This document shows, in pieces, positions 11,508-23,400 of a stretch of DNA of 64,000 nt. The stretch spans positions 16,538,501-16,602,500 of the forward strand of contig CM073563.1 of the NCBI GenBank assembly GCA_037074615.1, given 5' to 3'. Position 1 is the stretch's first letter, and each line of letters opens with the position of its first letter. Under the pieces are notes generated by a model. It worked only from the letters and a program-made list of their open reading frames with translations, made no database searches and had not been told where the DNA came from. This stretch comes from Leucaena leucocephala (taxonomy: Eukaryota; Streptophyta; Magnoliopsida; Fabales; Fabaceae). The position numbers were made by a program, and so were the translations under genes.

Positions 11508-12869
11508 TGATGAGGTTAGATTGTCGTGGTCTGATCCATCAAAATAAAGTTTATTGCACCTAATATAATATAGTATAGGGCACAACCCTATCATTCTTTC
11601 TGAGGAGCCCTTTTATGTGGAAACCTAACAGATTGAATGTCAAAATCAATAAAAAACTTGAGCAGGGATAAAATAGTTTTGAGTTTTTTAGAGAATGATG
11701 CGATAAGTGTAGGGTGCAGAAAGGTAAATATTTTTTTGGATTTTTGATTAAGATGAAAACAAGTTGATTTGTTGAGAAATATGCTATGAAAGACTCTTCA
11801 TGATGAAAACGTATCTATCCTTTCTCTAATGTAGAAATTAGAGTTTTGAGTCTAGAACCCAAATTTTCCTTAAACCCCTTTGATCAAAGCTGGTTTAAAA
11901 CTATTAGTGAACTGTGATAAACAACTTAGCATGTAAATTCAATTTAGATGATAAAAATGCCCTTAAATGGTTATCGATCGAAAATCCTATATTTCAAGCA
12001 ATTGAATTAATCAATGATCGCTAAATAATAACCCAACTCTCTTAAAATTGAAACTAAAATGTTCTATTAAAAGCAAACGTTCAAATCATCCAAATTTAAT
12101 TACAAAGTCTAATCTGAGAATGATCAATCGATATTCAAAACTTGCTCATAAAATGAAAACCTTAGATCTAGCCACAATTATAACATGAGAAGATGCAAAT
12201 TAGAAAAGTAGAAACTCCCTGTTTGAGTCTATGAGCTCAAGATATCTAATTCATAACTAGGACCTGGTTAAAGGTTTAGCCTTTCATGACTCCTGAAGTA
12301 CTATAATCACTGTTCAGTTGAGATGCCATGAAGAATCAATGGAAAGATGGTAGATTAGTGGTGTAGAGATGTGGAGAAATCTGTGGAAAGGTTTAGAATG
12401 ATGGAAGAGGTCGAGAAGGTGATCAGAGAGCGCTAGAGTACTACTTCTTAGCCTAATGAGGTCAAAAACCAACCTCCCTTCTTAACGGTAGCCTTCCTCC
12501 CCTTTTATTTCTCCATAACCTAATTCAAACGCGCAATTTCAGCAATTTTGTATTTTAGTTGCGACCAAATCTATGTTTTGGTCGTGACCTATAAACACAG
12601 AGAGACTTCCAGAAGAATCAAGGTCACAACCGATGGACTCTTTGGTCATGACTAAAAGATGCAGGAGCGTGATTTCACTTTTATTTACTTGTGATTTCTT
12701 TCATGGTCCTATCTCTCTTCCAAAAGACCATTAATCCTTTAATTAGCGTATTGCCATGCACAATCATGTATTACCACAAAAGTACAATTTAAGGCACAAA
12801 ATGGATCGTAAAATTGTTATAAAACTCTTAAAAGTGTCACAGAAACCATATACAAAATTTGTCTTATCA
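11508..12869 (-). repeat. 3' LTR of element I
   Basis: It is 1362 bp long. The - strand start TGATAAGACAAATTTTG follows a polypurine tract, and it ends with the + strand sequence TGATGAGGTTAG at 11508, giving TGAT...ATCA termini. Palindrome pairs lie at 12558/12581 (23 bp) and 12623/12645 (22 bp). Confidence 0.85.
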
Positions 12870-15057
12870 ATTCTCCTACACTTGAACCTTTGTACTCCTG
12901 GACAAAAAAATGAATCAATCCTAAAATCAACACAATTAAATTCAAGATATCAACATAGTCTATAGTGTATCCCTGAAAACAAATAAGTCGTCATCTTTTG
13001 GTAATGCAAAGGTGATAATATGAGCAGTGCCAAGCAATCAACTACTAAGTGAAATCAACCTCAATTGTACGAGCGTAATAGATCCTCTCAACAGGTTAAG
13101 TGTTTAGCTCTCTATTTTCTCTCATTGTTAGGGTTGTTTCACTCATATTCAAATTGGAGAACACCCTACCATATGCTTGTAATGGCTCTAAATCTCAGTA
13201 ACTATATAGCACTTATGCAAAGAATCAAAAGGTCTTTTAGGGTTGAAATGATGGAGATGGGCCACATAGAATGAAATATGAAGAATAGAAAGTACTATAT
13301 GCATTTAACAATGAATATGAATTCATGTCTCTAGGGATATAGCTGTGGTAGTTGTTCTAATAAGAATTGATAATGGTGCCCTCTTCTCTTCCTTTTTGTT
13401 TTCTTTTTCTTGCACATTCTCTTTTTTTCAGTGCAATATGTTTCTTTTCCCTTCTTTTGTTTGATACCTCCTTCACGAAAGCTCAATAACACAAAAATAA
13501 TGAATTTTTGACATGAATAAAATTTTTATTTCAAAATGATGTTTATGCACATATCACTTTCTATAAGGGTGATGAAAAGAAAAAGTGATGGGCTCAAGAG
13601 GGGTGACTAAGGATGTAATATGTAGTGGGCTTGTGTTTGGGATAAAAAGGTTTAGAAAGAATGCCTCTATCATGTTCAATTCATAAATGTGCAAGTAATT
13701 ATAAACTCAGAGCCAAGAAAACTTCTAGAGGATACAAACCAATTGAATAATCACTCAATATAGGATTTAAGGTCGAGAATCTTTTCAATAAAGGTTTTGA
13801 TCTAGGTTGCCCATAAGTTAAAGTCTCAAACAATGGTAATCATTCACTAGGTATTAAAACACTTATCACAACTAAAAACCCTTTAAACGATTATGTAAAA
13901 GTTTCCAAGTAATCACTTAGAACCATGTGATGATCCAATGTAACAGCAAAAGCTTAGTTGTTTTCAAATTCAATTTCCAAGATTTTCCAAAAAATTAAAG
14001 TGGGGTAATGGTTTCTAGGAATTGAAAAGGTTTTGAAATAAGGGAACAATGAATCATTTGTGAAATAATCTTAGTAGTTCAAAAGGTATCCTTCTATACA
14101 GCTTTACACAAGGTAAAGAGAAGGTAGTTTTGACATTTTTCAAACATAGGTCACAATATAGAACAGTGAAGGCCATGACCAATTATCACGGGGGTGCGTG
14201 CTCAGGATTTTCAAAATAATTAGTCGCATCCACGGGATATATCTTTCGCGACACAAACACACAGAGAGGAACAGTCGCGACTCAAATCAATAGAGTTATT
14301 GTCGCGACCACTATGTACATAAGTTGCAACTGTAGGTCACAGAGAGCATGTCAAGTCGAAAGTTTTATTATAGGTCACGACCTAAAAGCCAGTATGACAT
14401 TACTATTTTTGGCAAAGACTACTGAGTAATAATTGTCAAAGTCCCAAAACAAATTTTCATGTTAAAACCTTTCCAGTTATTAATAAAGTTTAAAGTGGGG
14501 ATCCAACTTTTAGCAATTTATCACATATTAAGATCTAAAACAAAAATTGTATGATGAAAGATTGGATTACTCGAAGAATGTCAAATTGACTGGTATAGAA
14601 ACACATATTGAGTAGCACAGAAGCAAAGACAAGTCCCCCACACTTAAACTTGATAGTGTCCTCACTGTCAATCAGAACTAAAATAGAAAAAGATCACAAT
14701 CACTCTGAAAGTCAATCAAATGTAGCTTTAAAACAGCAAGTAGCCTAATCACTCAATACAAATTAACAGTTCAGCACATAGTCACATACAGGTCATGCAA
14801 AGCAACAATAGTAAGGCAGAAATAATAGGATAGGTAAGCTAAGATCATGCGTGTGAGTATGGAAGCTCAAAATGAAATAATCAATGAGTAAGTGACACAT
14901 GGACGTTAACGGGTTATTTTTCAAAACAGAAAGACACCTAGAATAAATAGGAATAAATATAAAATGAAACTATCCTATTGAAACATCAAGCAGAACAATT
15001 AACTACTACTACTGGTTTATCCCTTTCCAATCACCAAACCAATATGTCAAGCATATA
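12870..15057 (-). other. Polypurine tract and noncoding 3' region of element I
   Basis: The - strand tract TTCAAGTGTAGGAGAAT (about 12870-12886) precedes the LTR. No gene is visible in the following 2.1 kb, but it aligns with the equivalent regions of O and E. It includes a palindrome array (14150-14330) and a second polypurine-like motif at 14633-14652. Confidence 0.65.
14150..14330. repeat. Palindrome array in I's 3' region
   Basis: Pairs are at 14150/14172, 14223/14245 and 14301/14323, each spaced 22 bp, with an extra intact copy at 14274. GTCGCGAC is intact at 14274 and 14301. CACAGAGAG-like runs sit between pairs. Confidence 0.75.
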
Positions 15058-15614
15058 TCAATTTATAAAAGGTAAGAGATAGGAAAGGGACAACTTGGCA
15101 TCAAGGCGGCGTAGGAAATTGTAAAACTTTGAAAGATGGCTATTTGATTGGAAGGTTTTTCCCATTAACCTCTCTTTCCACTTTAGCATTCTATAATCGC
15201 GCATCTTATACTGAGATTAGTCCAAGCCCTCTTGAATTCTCCCTGTTTAAATTTGAACTTACCCAACTGTGGTTGCCATGTCATAGTAAAAGACTTGGGA
15301 AATACTTCCTTTGCCTCCTTCGTATATTCCCTGTAGTTGCTCTTCTCTAGCTTGTGTAGCTCCTCCAATTTATCATGTGTTTCCCCAAGTATTGCACTAA
15401 GCTGAGGTTGGTCTACGACTATAACGTACTTGGGATCATTCTTTTCCATACCTGCATTATTATTAGAGATTAAATTGTTTCCAAACATTAAGGGATGAGA
15501 TGTAATTTTAGAATGAGAATGAGGGTGAGAAGAGTTATAATGTATTGGCCCTTTAACCAAAATAGTAGAGTGTGGAACTGAAGGAGTTTGGAGTTTCCTG
15601 GTTGCATTTGGCAT
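15058..15614 (-). pseudogene. Small 3' ORF (unknown function) of element I, best-preserved copy
   Basis: The open frame runs 143 codons from ATG at 15614 to 15183. One frameshift near 15205 leads into a second open segment that ends at a TGA at 15058, so the intact ancestor was about 185 aa. Features include VKGPIHY, SHPHSHS, LISNNNAG, DPKYVIVVDQPQL, an acidic/basic helix-like middle (EELHKLEKSNYREYTKEAKEV), then WQPQLGKFKFKQGEF, an AWTNL, YRMLKWKERL and SLSYLLPFIN. Conservation with O and E copies, including the C-terminal end, suggests it was once translated. I do not recognise the family. Confidence 0.6.
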
Positions 15615-15619
15615 TTCTG

Positions 15620-15897
15620 GTCGTGACCTTTCAGCTTCTCGTTGTGACTACAGTTGACAGGGTGTGTCTCTAGAAGTTTTTGTCATGACCTGTTCATCTT
15701 TTAGTCGTGACTTGGTGTCACAGAACAGCTCCCCCTCAGCATATTGATGTTTAGTCACGACATCTTCATCTTCATGTCACGATGGATAGTCTCTGGAACT
15801 TTACGTCATAACCATAATGCCATTTGGTCATGACTCAGCTTCACAGAGGATATCAGGTTGATGTTTAGTCACGACAAGGAGGTTATTTGGTCGTGAC
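15620..15897. repeat. Best-preserved paired-palindrome array (element I, between protease and 3' ORF)
   Basis: Ten copies form five pairs: 15620/15641, 15682/15704, 15754/15776, 15805/15827 and 15868/15890. Spacings within pairs are 21, 22, 22, 22 and 22 bp; pair-to-pair steps are 62, 72, 51 and 63. 'cacagag' or 'tctctag/tctctgg' follows each pair. A stop codon of the linker lies just to the right (15913), so the array is noncoding. Confidence 0.8.
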
Positions 15898-15914
15898 CTT
15901 GAGTCACAGAAACT

Positions 15915-16800
15915 CTACCCTTCTTCAATCATTGCCCTTCTAGCTTCTAGAATATCATGGGATCCTACAAGATCACTCAATAAACCTTTTACAAATGTGT
16001 TATCTCTATCATTTTCATGTAAACTCAATTCATGTTCATCCTTAATCTCTTCAACAGCATAATTAATGGCATTCAAAGCAGTAAAAGCAGAATTATCAGG
16101 AGGAAATTTTATTGCTTCATTCATGTTGAAGGTTACCACATACTCTCCAACTTCCATTGTAATAGAACTATGCTTCATACTAATGATGGTCTTAGAAGTT
16201 TAGAGGAAAGGTCAGCCTAGGATCATAGTGTTGTCATTTACTAACTTATTAGACATGTTCAAAACATAGAAGTCAACTGGAAACACTAAGTCCTAGAATA
16301 TCCTCAAGGATTCTTTTAGGATACCTAATTGACCTATCAGCTAACTGGAGCACTACGTTTGTTTCTAAGGTTGTTGACACCTAAGGTTTGATATACCGAC
16401 CAAGGCATTATATTAATGACTACCCCTAGATCTATAACGCTCCCTTAATAGGAACATTTCCTATAGTGCATGGGATTGTGTAGGATCCTGGGTCTTGGCA
16501 CTTAACAGATAGTTTAGCCTTAAATAATGATGACACATTAGCACTCACCTAGATTCTCTTAAGAGGCCTAAACTTCTTTTTATCAGCACACAGTTCTTTA
16601 AATTTTTTTGCATATTTAGGGTTTCTCTTGAGGAGTTTAACTAAAAAGACATTTATTTCTAACTTGTTGAATAGAGTATAAGCATCTTTTGCAAAGTCAG
16701 GGTCAATTTTTTTCTTTCCAACAAAGTAAGAGTTAGGAAAAGGGAAATCTTTTATAATTACCTCCTTACCTTTATGCATAGAGGCTCCTTACTTGCTAGA
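15915..16800 (-). pseudogene. Protease and linker region of element I
   Basis: At 16779-16549 the translation gives FPNSYFVGKKKIDPDFAKDAY, YAKKFKELCADKKKFRPLKRI. A broken protease core follows at 16500-16390 (CTIGNVPIKG-like). At 16178-15915 an open stretch reads MKHSSITMEVGEYVVTFNMNEA... and ends LEARRAMIEEG followed by a stop. In autonomous relatives this linker runs on into reverse transcriptase; here it ends cleanly and the palindrome array begins. Confidence 0.7.
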
Positions 16801-17103
16801 CTCTGGATTCTCCTTAGGTTGCTTTCCTTTGTAGGCTGGACTTGGTACTATTACTGCTTCTTCTTGTAGCTCTTGTATCTCCAATTGGGCTTGTGAGTCC
16901 TCCTCTTGGGTTAGCTTCTTCATCATAAGCTGTTGTTCTTTACCACTTTTAGATTTACCATTTTATACCTATAGCAGAGATGATTTCTCAAATTTAGCTC
17001 TTTCACATCCTGCTCCAGTGTATCATTCTCCTTCAAAAGAACCTTTCTGTTACTTCTAAGGGATATAGCATTCAAACCCCCAGATTGATGACAATATTCG
17101 ACG
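16801..17103 (-). pseudogene. C-terminal gag of element I, left of insertion G
   Basis: It carries GLNAISLRSNRKVLLKENDT and a charged tail leading to protease. It is interrupted at 17104 by G; the frame continues at 28067 on the other side, with GTATG duplicated. Confidence 0.7.
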
Positions 17104-17108
17104 GTATG

Positions 17109-20100
17109 TGTCATATCCTAATTTTTCCCTATCTGTATAGTACTGATAGTGGAAAGAGGTTTAGAAAGGATTATGATGAAGATCAGACGAAATAATAAAG
17201 GTTAGATAAGTCTTAAAGAGAGAGAAGGACCTAAACGAAAATTGGAAAAGTTTAAAGGCCAAAAGTTAAAGTAGAAAAAAAAGTTGGGCCAAAAGTTGTA
17301 GTTTCCAAAAGTTTAGGGGCCTAAATGTAAATATCCAAAAAGTTAAGGACATAAATGTAATTAAGAGAAAAGTTCAAGGGAAAAATTGTAATTATAGAAA
17401 GATCATCCCGAAAAGGGTTATAACTGCCCAGAAGTATTTTAGTCCCATATTCCATCAGTAAATAGAGGAAGGTATGCTGGATAATCTGATATGATACAGA
17501 AATTTTATTAGGGCTCCAGACAGCAGAAAATTATCTGATAGTCTAAAAGTTATCTGAACTTTTATAAGATTCCATGGACATCAGATATAAGTGAGGGAAT
17601 TACAGGAAAGTGTGCCCTATAGTGTCAGATGTCTTGGATTTGACAGAACTCTGGAAGAAGTTCTGTATAAAAAGTTATTCACATATTAGTGAATTTTGAC
17701 GGGAGTTTGATAACACCCGTGATCCGATAATGCAACTTATCGGTATGTGAGCCTAGATAGAATGAGATCAAATGACCTCACATATAGGCCCATGATGACG
17801 CCAAGAAGGGCCCAAAACCCAGGGTACCATTCCATTAGTAGAAGGGGCTAGTGTCCAGAAAAAGTGTGAAATTATAAAAATGCCCCTGGATGCCCAGATT
17901 GTACCAGAGATGGATGAAGGGCATTTTGGTAACCTGGGATAGGCTAAAAACGTGGTACATGGTATAAATATGATTATTTGAGCCCAAATACACCCTGAGA
18001 CAGTATAAAGAGGGGTAAAATGACGATTATGCCCTTAGGGTCAATATAGTGTAAGAAAGGACACTAAGGGTATTTTGGTCATTTTACAAGGAATGGATGG
18101 CAGATAAATACTCAGTATAACCATGTCAAGGGTATGAGAAGCCTAGACATTGATTTCCAGGACATAATACATATCCTGGTATATCATAAAAAATTAGGAA
18201 TATAAAATAGTCTGGTTGCTGTGAAACTGCACCGATCGGTACTGGATTGGACTAGAATTTTTCCAGAAGCTTCCTTACACTATGAGCACGCCACCTAACC
18301 CCTTGAGGTGTCCCTTGAGCTGGCCCACATGATGTCATAATTATTCTTTTATGAAAAAGTGAAATCCAAGATTAAATGTGAGCCTTTAGATCAAATAGTA
18401 ACCAAATCAATCTCGGCCATTCATTTTTCTTGGATTTTGGCTATAAATACCCCTCAATTCTGGTTCAGCACCGTAAGCTCATGTACTCTTGGGGAAACTC
18501 TTGCAAAATGAAAACTCAAGCTAAGACAAAGAAGATTCAAGGTTCCAAAGTTCAAGCAAGCTAGAGATTAAAGGTAAGCAATTTTTCCTAGCTTATTCTC
18601 CTTTTATTTGGGACCTTGATGAAAGGGGAAAGAAGAAATTAAAGTTAGAACCATATGATTGAAGCTTAAACAAGCTAGTTAAGTGGTTGATTGTTGAATC
18701 AAATTGATATTCTTGACTTTGCCATGGTGTGCCCTGTGTTGTATGCACTGTTAATGAGGGAAGGAAATTGAATTTCAATGATTTAATGCTTCCATTGAGT
18801 TTGTATGATGATTTTGTGTCGGATTGGAAAGGTTTTGAACCTTGGAAACACTAAAATCTCAAGGTTGTAGTCTTTGAGATTCCTTAGGGTTACTGTTCAC
18901 TCGCATGAACAGTGATTTGAAATTCATGATTTTGATGGTTCCAATGGTTTTAAAATGAAAAGTTGTGTGGGGTAAAGTGGAGAAACAAGTATAGGAAGCA
19001 TTAGAATCAAAATGAGAATTTTTGAAAGAATTGTGTGCTTATGTTCAATTCTGTACATCAGGCCATGAAGGAGCTGGAATTTCATGATTGTAAGCTCATA
19101 AATGAGTTCAAAAGATGAAATTGTGTAGGGTAAAGTCAAGATATCAATTGGTTCAAGAGCCAAGTGGATTAGTGAAAATTAGAGTTATGACAATAAAGAG
19201 TGTAACAAAGTTAGTCTTAAACATGGTTGGAGTTCATGAGTCCTAATGAGTTATGTGATGAATATGAATGTGTTTAGGACCATGAAACATCCAAGAAGAT
19301 GTTGGGAAGTGATGGACATAAATGCTTCATGGTTGGAAAGCTAGGGAGCAAGGGCTAAAGGTCAAGAGAAAAGCTTAAGTGCAAGGTAGTGAACTTATCT
19401 CTTTATGTGCTTGATGTGGTATGCTTATGTGTTGACATGTATGTGATATTTGAATGATGTTGTGACATGATTAATGATGTTCAATGTATTGTGAATGACA
19501 TGTTTTCCATGGCCATGCACTTTATGTAAAAGTATATAGCATGATTGCATGTCACTAATCAAAGAAAGTTAATGAAATTACATATCATGCATTAGCATCC
19601 ATCTTGCATATTTAAGTGGTAATGTTTGCTACTGAGATCGCCTAGAATCTCACTCTCCCATAACCAACCAATTTAGGCCAAGCATGAAGAAAAGGTATGC
19701 ATGGAGAAGAGCTAAAGAATGGAAGAAAGGAAGTGAAGTATTGAGATTTTAGCATATACTATAAATTATCCATTTATGTAAATGCCATGTAAGGTGTCCA
19801 TTTATGTGATGAAACTATTGTAATACTTATGGCATATGTACATGATGTATATGAATGTTAATAAGCTTATTTAATGGCTTGTGCATGCTGAAACATTTAT
19901 CGGAAATGAAAGAAAAGAAACTGAAATGGTAAAAACGTAGGTCCTAAAGCAGTTGTGTTGTGGCTTCAGTTTGACCTAGCAAATGAAGGAATTAGTTCAC
20001 AAAATTTTATGAGCATGTAGTACACATCCAGAGCGTTAAATTAATAGGTAGAATGTGTCATTTGTATGTGTATATCAAGAGAAATAATTTTCCAAAGTAA

Positions 20101-20433
20101 GGGACCAGAATCTGTTTTCAGAGTTTTTGACCAAATGAACAGTAAACTTCAATGAATAAACTGTATCAATTGGCTAATCATTTGGTCTGAAAATTATTTT
20201 TCCCTTAAATTCTAAGATGTTATATTTATGTAGGTTTTTGAACCACTTTATTTCGAGTTTTCTAGAATTAATTATGATTTTTCAAAGTTTGTTGCGTAAT
20301 CTGGAATACCATATGAACAGTAACCCGAGAAAGAGTAAAATTTCATATTTGGCTAATGGACTTCCAAGGTCTTGTAAGTGGTTCTAAATACTACTGAATG
20401 GTCCCTAAGACATATAAAAGTAAGGATGTTACA
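17109..20433 (+). repeat. 5' LTR of element G
   Basis: It is 3325 bp. A TATA-like box, CTATAAATACCCC, lies at 18441-18453, so transcription probably starts near 18470, giving U3 of about 1.35 kb and R-U5 of about 1.95 kb. Compared with the 3' LTR it lacks about 66 bp near 18610. Otherwise the two copies are nearly identical over long stretches, which implies a fairly recent insertion. Confidence 0.85.
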
Positions 20434-20449
20434 TTTTGGTATTAGACCA
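20434..20449 (+). other. Primer-binding site of element G (tRNA-iMet type)
   Basis: TTTTGGTATTAGACC directly follows the LTR end ACA. It resembles the initiator-Met primer site TGGTATCAGAGC with two changes. Confidence 0.7.
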
Positions 20450-23400
20450 TAGGATTCTGGCTTAAGAAATGCTCTAAATAGATTATTTATGGACTAATAT
20501 GAGATTATTCCCAGACCCTAACCCTAAACAGTAAGTATTTTGTTAAGTTAGGGTATGTTATGGGATAGTTAACATTGCTTAATTAAGCAAATAGTGCAAG
20601 AATAGATATGAGATTCTATAAGGTTAAGTTAGAGGCTTCAGTTAATAAAGGAGACTCCAGACCAGTAATGATATATAAAGATCATCCCTCAGACAATAAA
20701 GAGAGTTCAGCGGAGAGTATGGGGGATCAGTCAAGAAAGTCTACAGTAGAATACCCCATAGATGTTCTTGTAGACTTAAACCTATAGTCTGGAGGTAATG
20801 TAGAGATGTAACCTAAAGCCGTGTATGCACCATATGATATTGAGTCTACTGACTCCATGCAGAATGAGGTTGTTGAAGTGCCCTCTAACCCTGATGTAAG
20901 TTCTATTCCTCTGATAAGAGGACAAATTACGGATGAGGAAGCTGAGTATTGATACTGAATTATGGGTAGACCAGATATTATTCCTCCTCCATTAGAGTTT
21001 GAGGATAAAGTTACTGAGTAAGATACCACAGTTCCCTAATTCAGATATCTAGTCAGAGTTTATGATAGTCCCTATCTATTCCCAAATTCCAGGAATATGT
21101 GACTTTATAAAGAGATATCAGTGGGATGTTCCTGGTTCTAGTCAACCCCAGCCTTCTTTGTTGAAGACAGATAGTGTTGACCATATTGGTCTGAAGAAAG
21201 CTACAAAGAATTACTTATTTAGTCCAGGTTAAGGGATGGACAGAAGTAGAGATTAAGAACAGTTAATTATCTGCAGTTCCTTAATGCCGTAGTAGGAATG
21301 ATAAACAGACATTCAGTAGTGGGCATTAACCTAATATACTTTAGAGGATTGGTAAGAGATGATAGTAAGTCAAGTGTCATGAGACTAAAGATGCCAATCT
21401 CACTGAGGGTTATCAGTTAGAGATTTAGCACAGAGTATAGGTAAGTTAAATAGTACGATGCACTAAGATACAGAAGATCAGTTTAAGAAGAGGTTCAATA
21501 GTAGATCCTTCGTATGATCATCAGGAGTTGATCTACAGTACGAAAGACTTTGTGCAGCTAGTCTTTACGAAAAAGAATAATGAGAAGTTAGAATGAGACT
21601 TGCCTAAGAATAATCTAATACATGGCATAAGGTTAAAAATGTTATGGTTAATAGATAGAAAGTTAATGTTCCCAAAGCAAAGGGATTATATCACGAAGAG
21701 ATAGTAACCTAATGCTCTGACCTAGAGAACATAAATAGTAATGTTAAGTGATGAATGAGATCCAAGTGACTTGAATTGGTCAGGATCTAGAGGCAAACCA
21801 GAAAAGAATTATAGTCTAGTCTAGAGTAGACTAAGACAGACAGATAGACAGAAAGAGTTAAGAGATACTTTCTTGCCTGTTAGTAATCTAGGAGGATAAG
21901 GGAAAACTTAAAAAGTTTGAATAGCATAGAGATGTGAGCCCGACCTTTCCTCAGTTAGCTGAAAGAAGACAGCTAACTTAGTTATGGATTACATATAAAT
22001 TATAGTGAGGCCAAGGACACAGAAGTCCTTCAGTTTAGAGACATAGAAGTCTTACAGGCGATGAGAAATGTTATGATAGGATGAATATGGCCTAGTAAGA
22101 TAGCCACAGATTCAAAGATAAAGTGACTCCCCTATTCCTATGTAAGAAAGAGTAAAGAAGGGTTGAGCCTATACCCTAGTAAAAGGGTGATGTGGCAACC
22201 TAAGTGAAACAAGTAAATGACTCGGGTACCTGAATAAATGATCAGGACCTAGTGATTAAGGTGATAAGGGATGGTTGAGCATATGTATGTAATAATGATA
22301 TTGCTTATGTTGTTATAAGTTATGATGAGAAGTTGTATCTCCTTGCAGTTGTCATATGAGGACACGCATGTTAGAGATTGCTTAAAGGATTGCATCTCCT
22401 TGCATAATATGCTTGTTGAGTATGCTATGATAAATGATTATGATACTCAGGATATATCCCTTCAATAGGGGTAAGATGTATGAATGATAAGGCTCAAAGA
22501 AGGAGTAAATTCTAAGTAATGTAAGTTAATGTTTTTGCAATAGAGCTAGATTGCTCTTGCAATAGAGTAAGATTGCTTTTGAAATAAAGGCAAGATATGG
22601 GACAGTATAACTCAGATAGAGTAAGGTCCCTCTGATGAGATGAATAAATAGATGATGATAGATATGTGCATGGTAAAGCCTATGTAGCTCTCTGTAGTGA
22701 TGGATCTAGTAAGTTATAAAGTATGAGAATGATATGAGAAGTTCCTGAGTGATAGAGGAAATGAGTGAAGTCTTGATAGATAATATTGGCTTCTGTGACC
22801 ATATTTGGGGAATTATTTGTGGAGTTAACAACTATGTGGAAGTGACAAACCTTGTAACTTTGCGTGTTGGTTTAGGTCTTTCAGAGATGAGAATACAGTA
22901 CAACGGAATTCTAGTAGATTCTGGAGGATTACAGTTAGATCCTAGTATGGCTCACAGGGTCGCAGTTAGATCCTGAAGAGGCTTACGGTTGATCGCAGTA
23001 GATCCCGAGGGTCGCAGTAGACTAAGCCTAAAGGAAGAAAGTAATGAGCCATAAGTACAGTATTTCTTTGGAAGGACAAATACCAAGAAAAAGTTAAGGT
23101 ATAGAAGCTTCACAAGTTGATTAACTCATAACAAAGAGAGTACCCATGATGCTAGTTTCAGATAGCCTTATTACTATCAGGGACTAAACTCAGAATTTCC
23201 TTACACGTATGAGGAACTAAGTGATCAAAGTTAAAGCTGTTAATGCTGAGTCCCAAGGATTTATGGGAATATTACGTAAGATATAAGAAGAGATCCTTTT
23301 GATAAGATTACAGAAAATAAGAGACAAGTAAATCCTCCAGATGAGGATAAAGAGATTAGAAGGCCATATAGACCCCAAAGAGATAGCATAAGATGAGTCT

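Noticed and set aside
22749..22976. 75-codon ORF in G
   Set aside because: No motif, and the related element F does not keep the frame.
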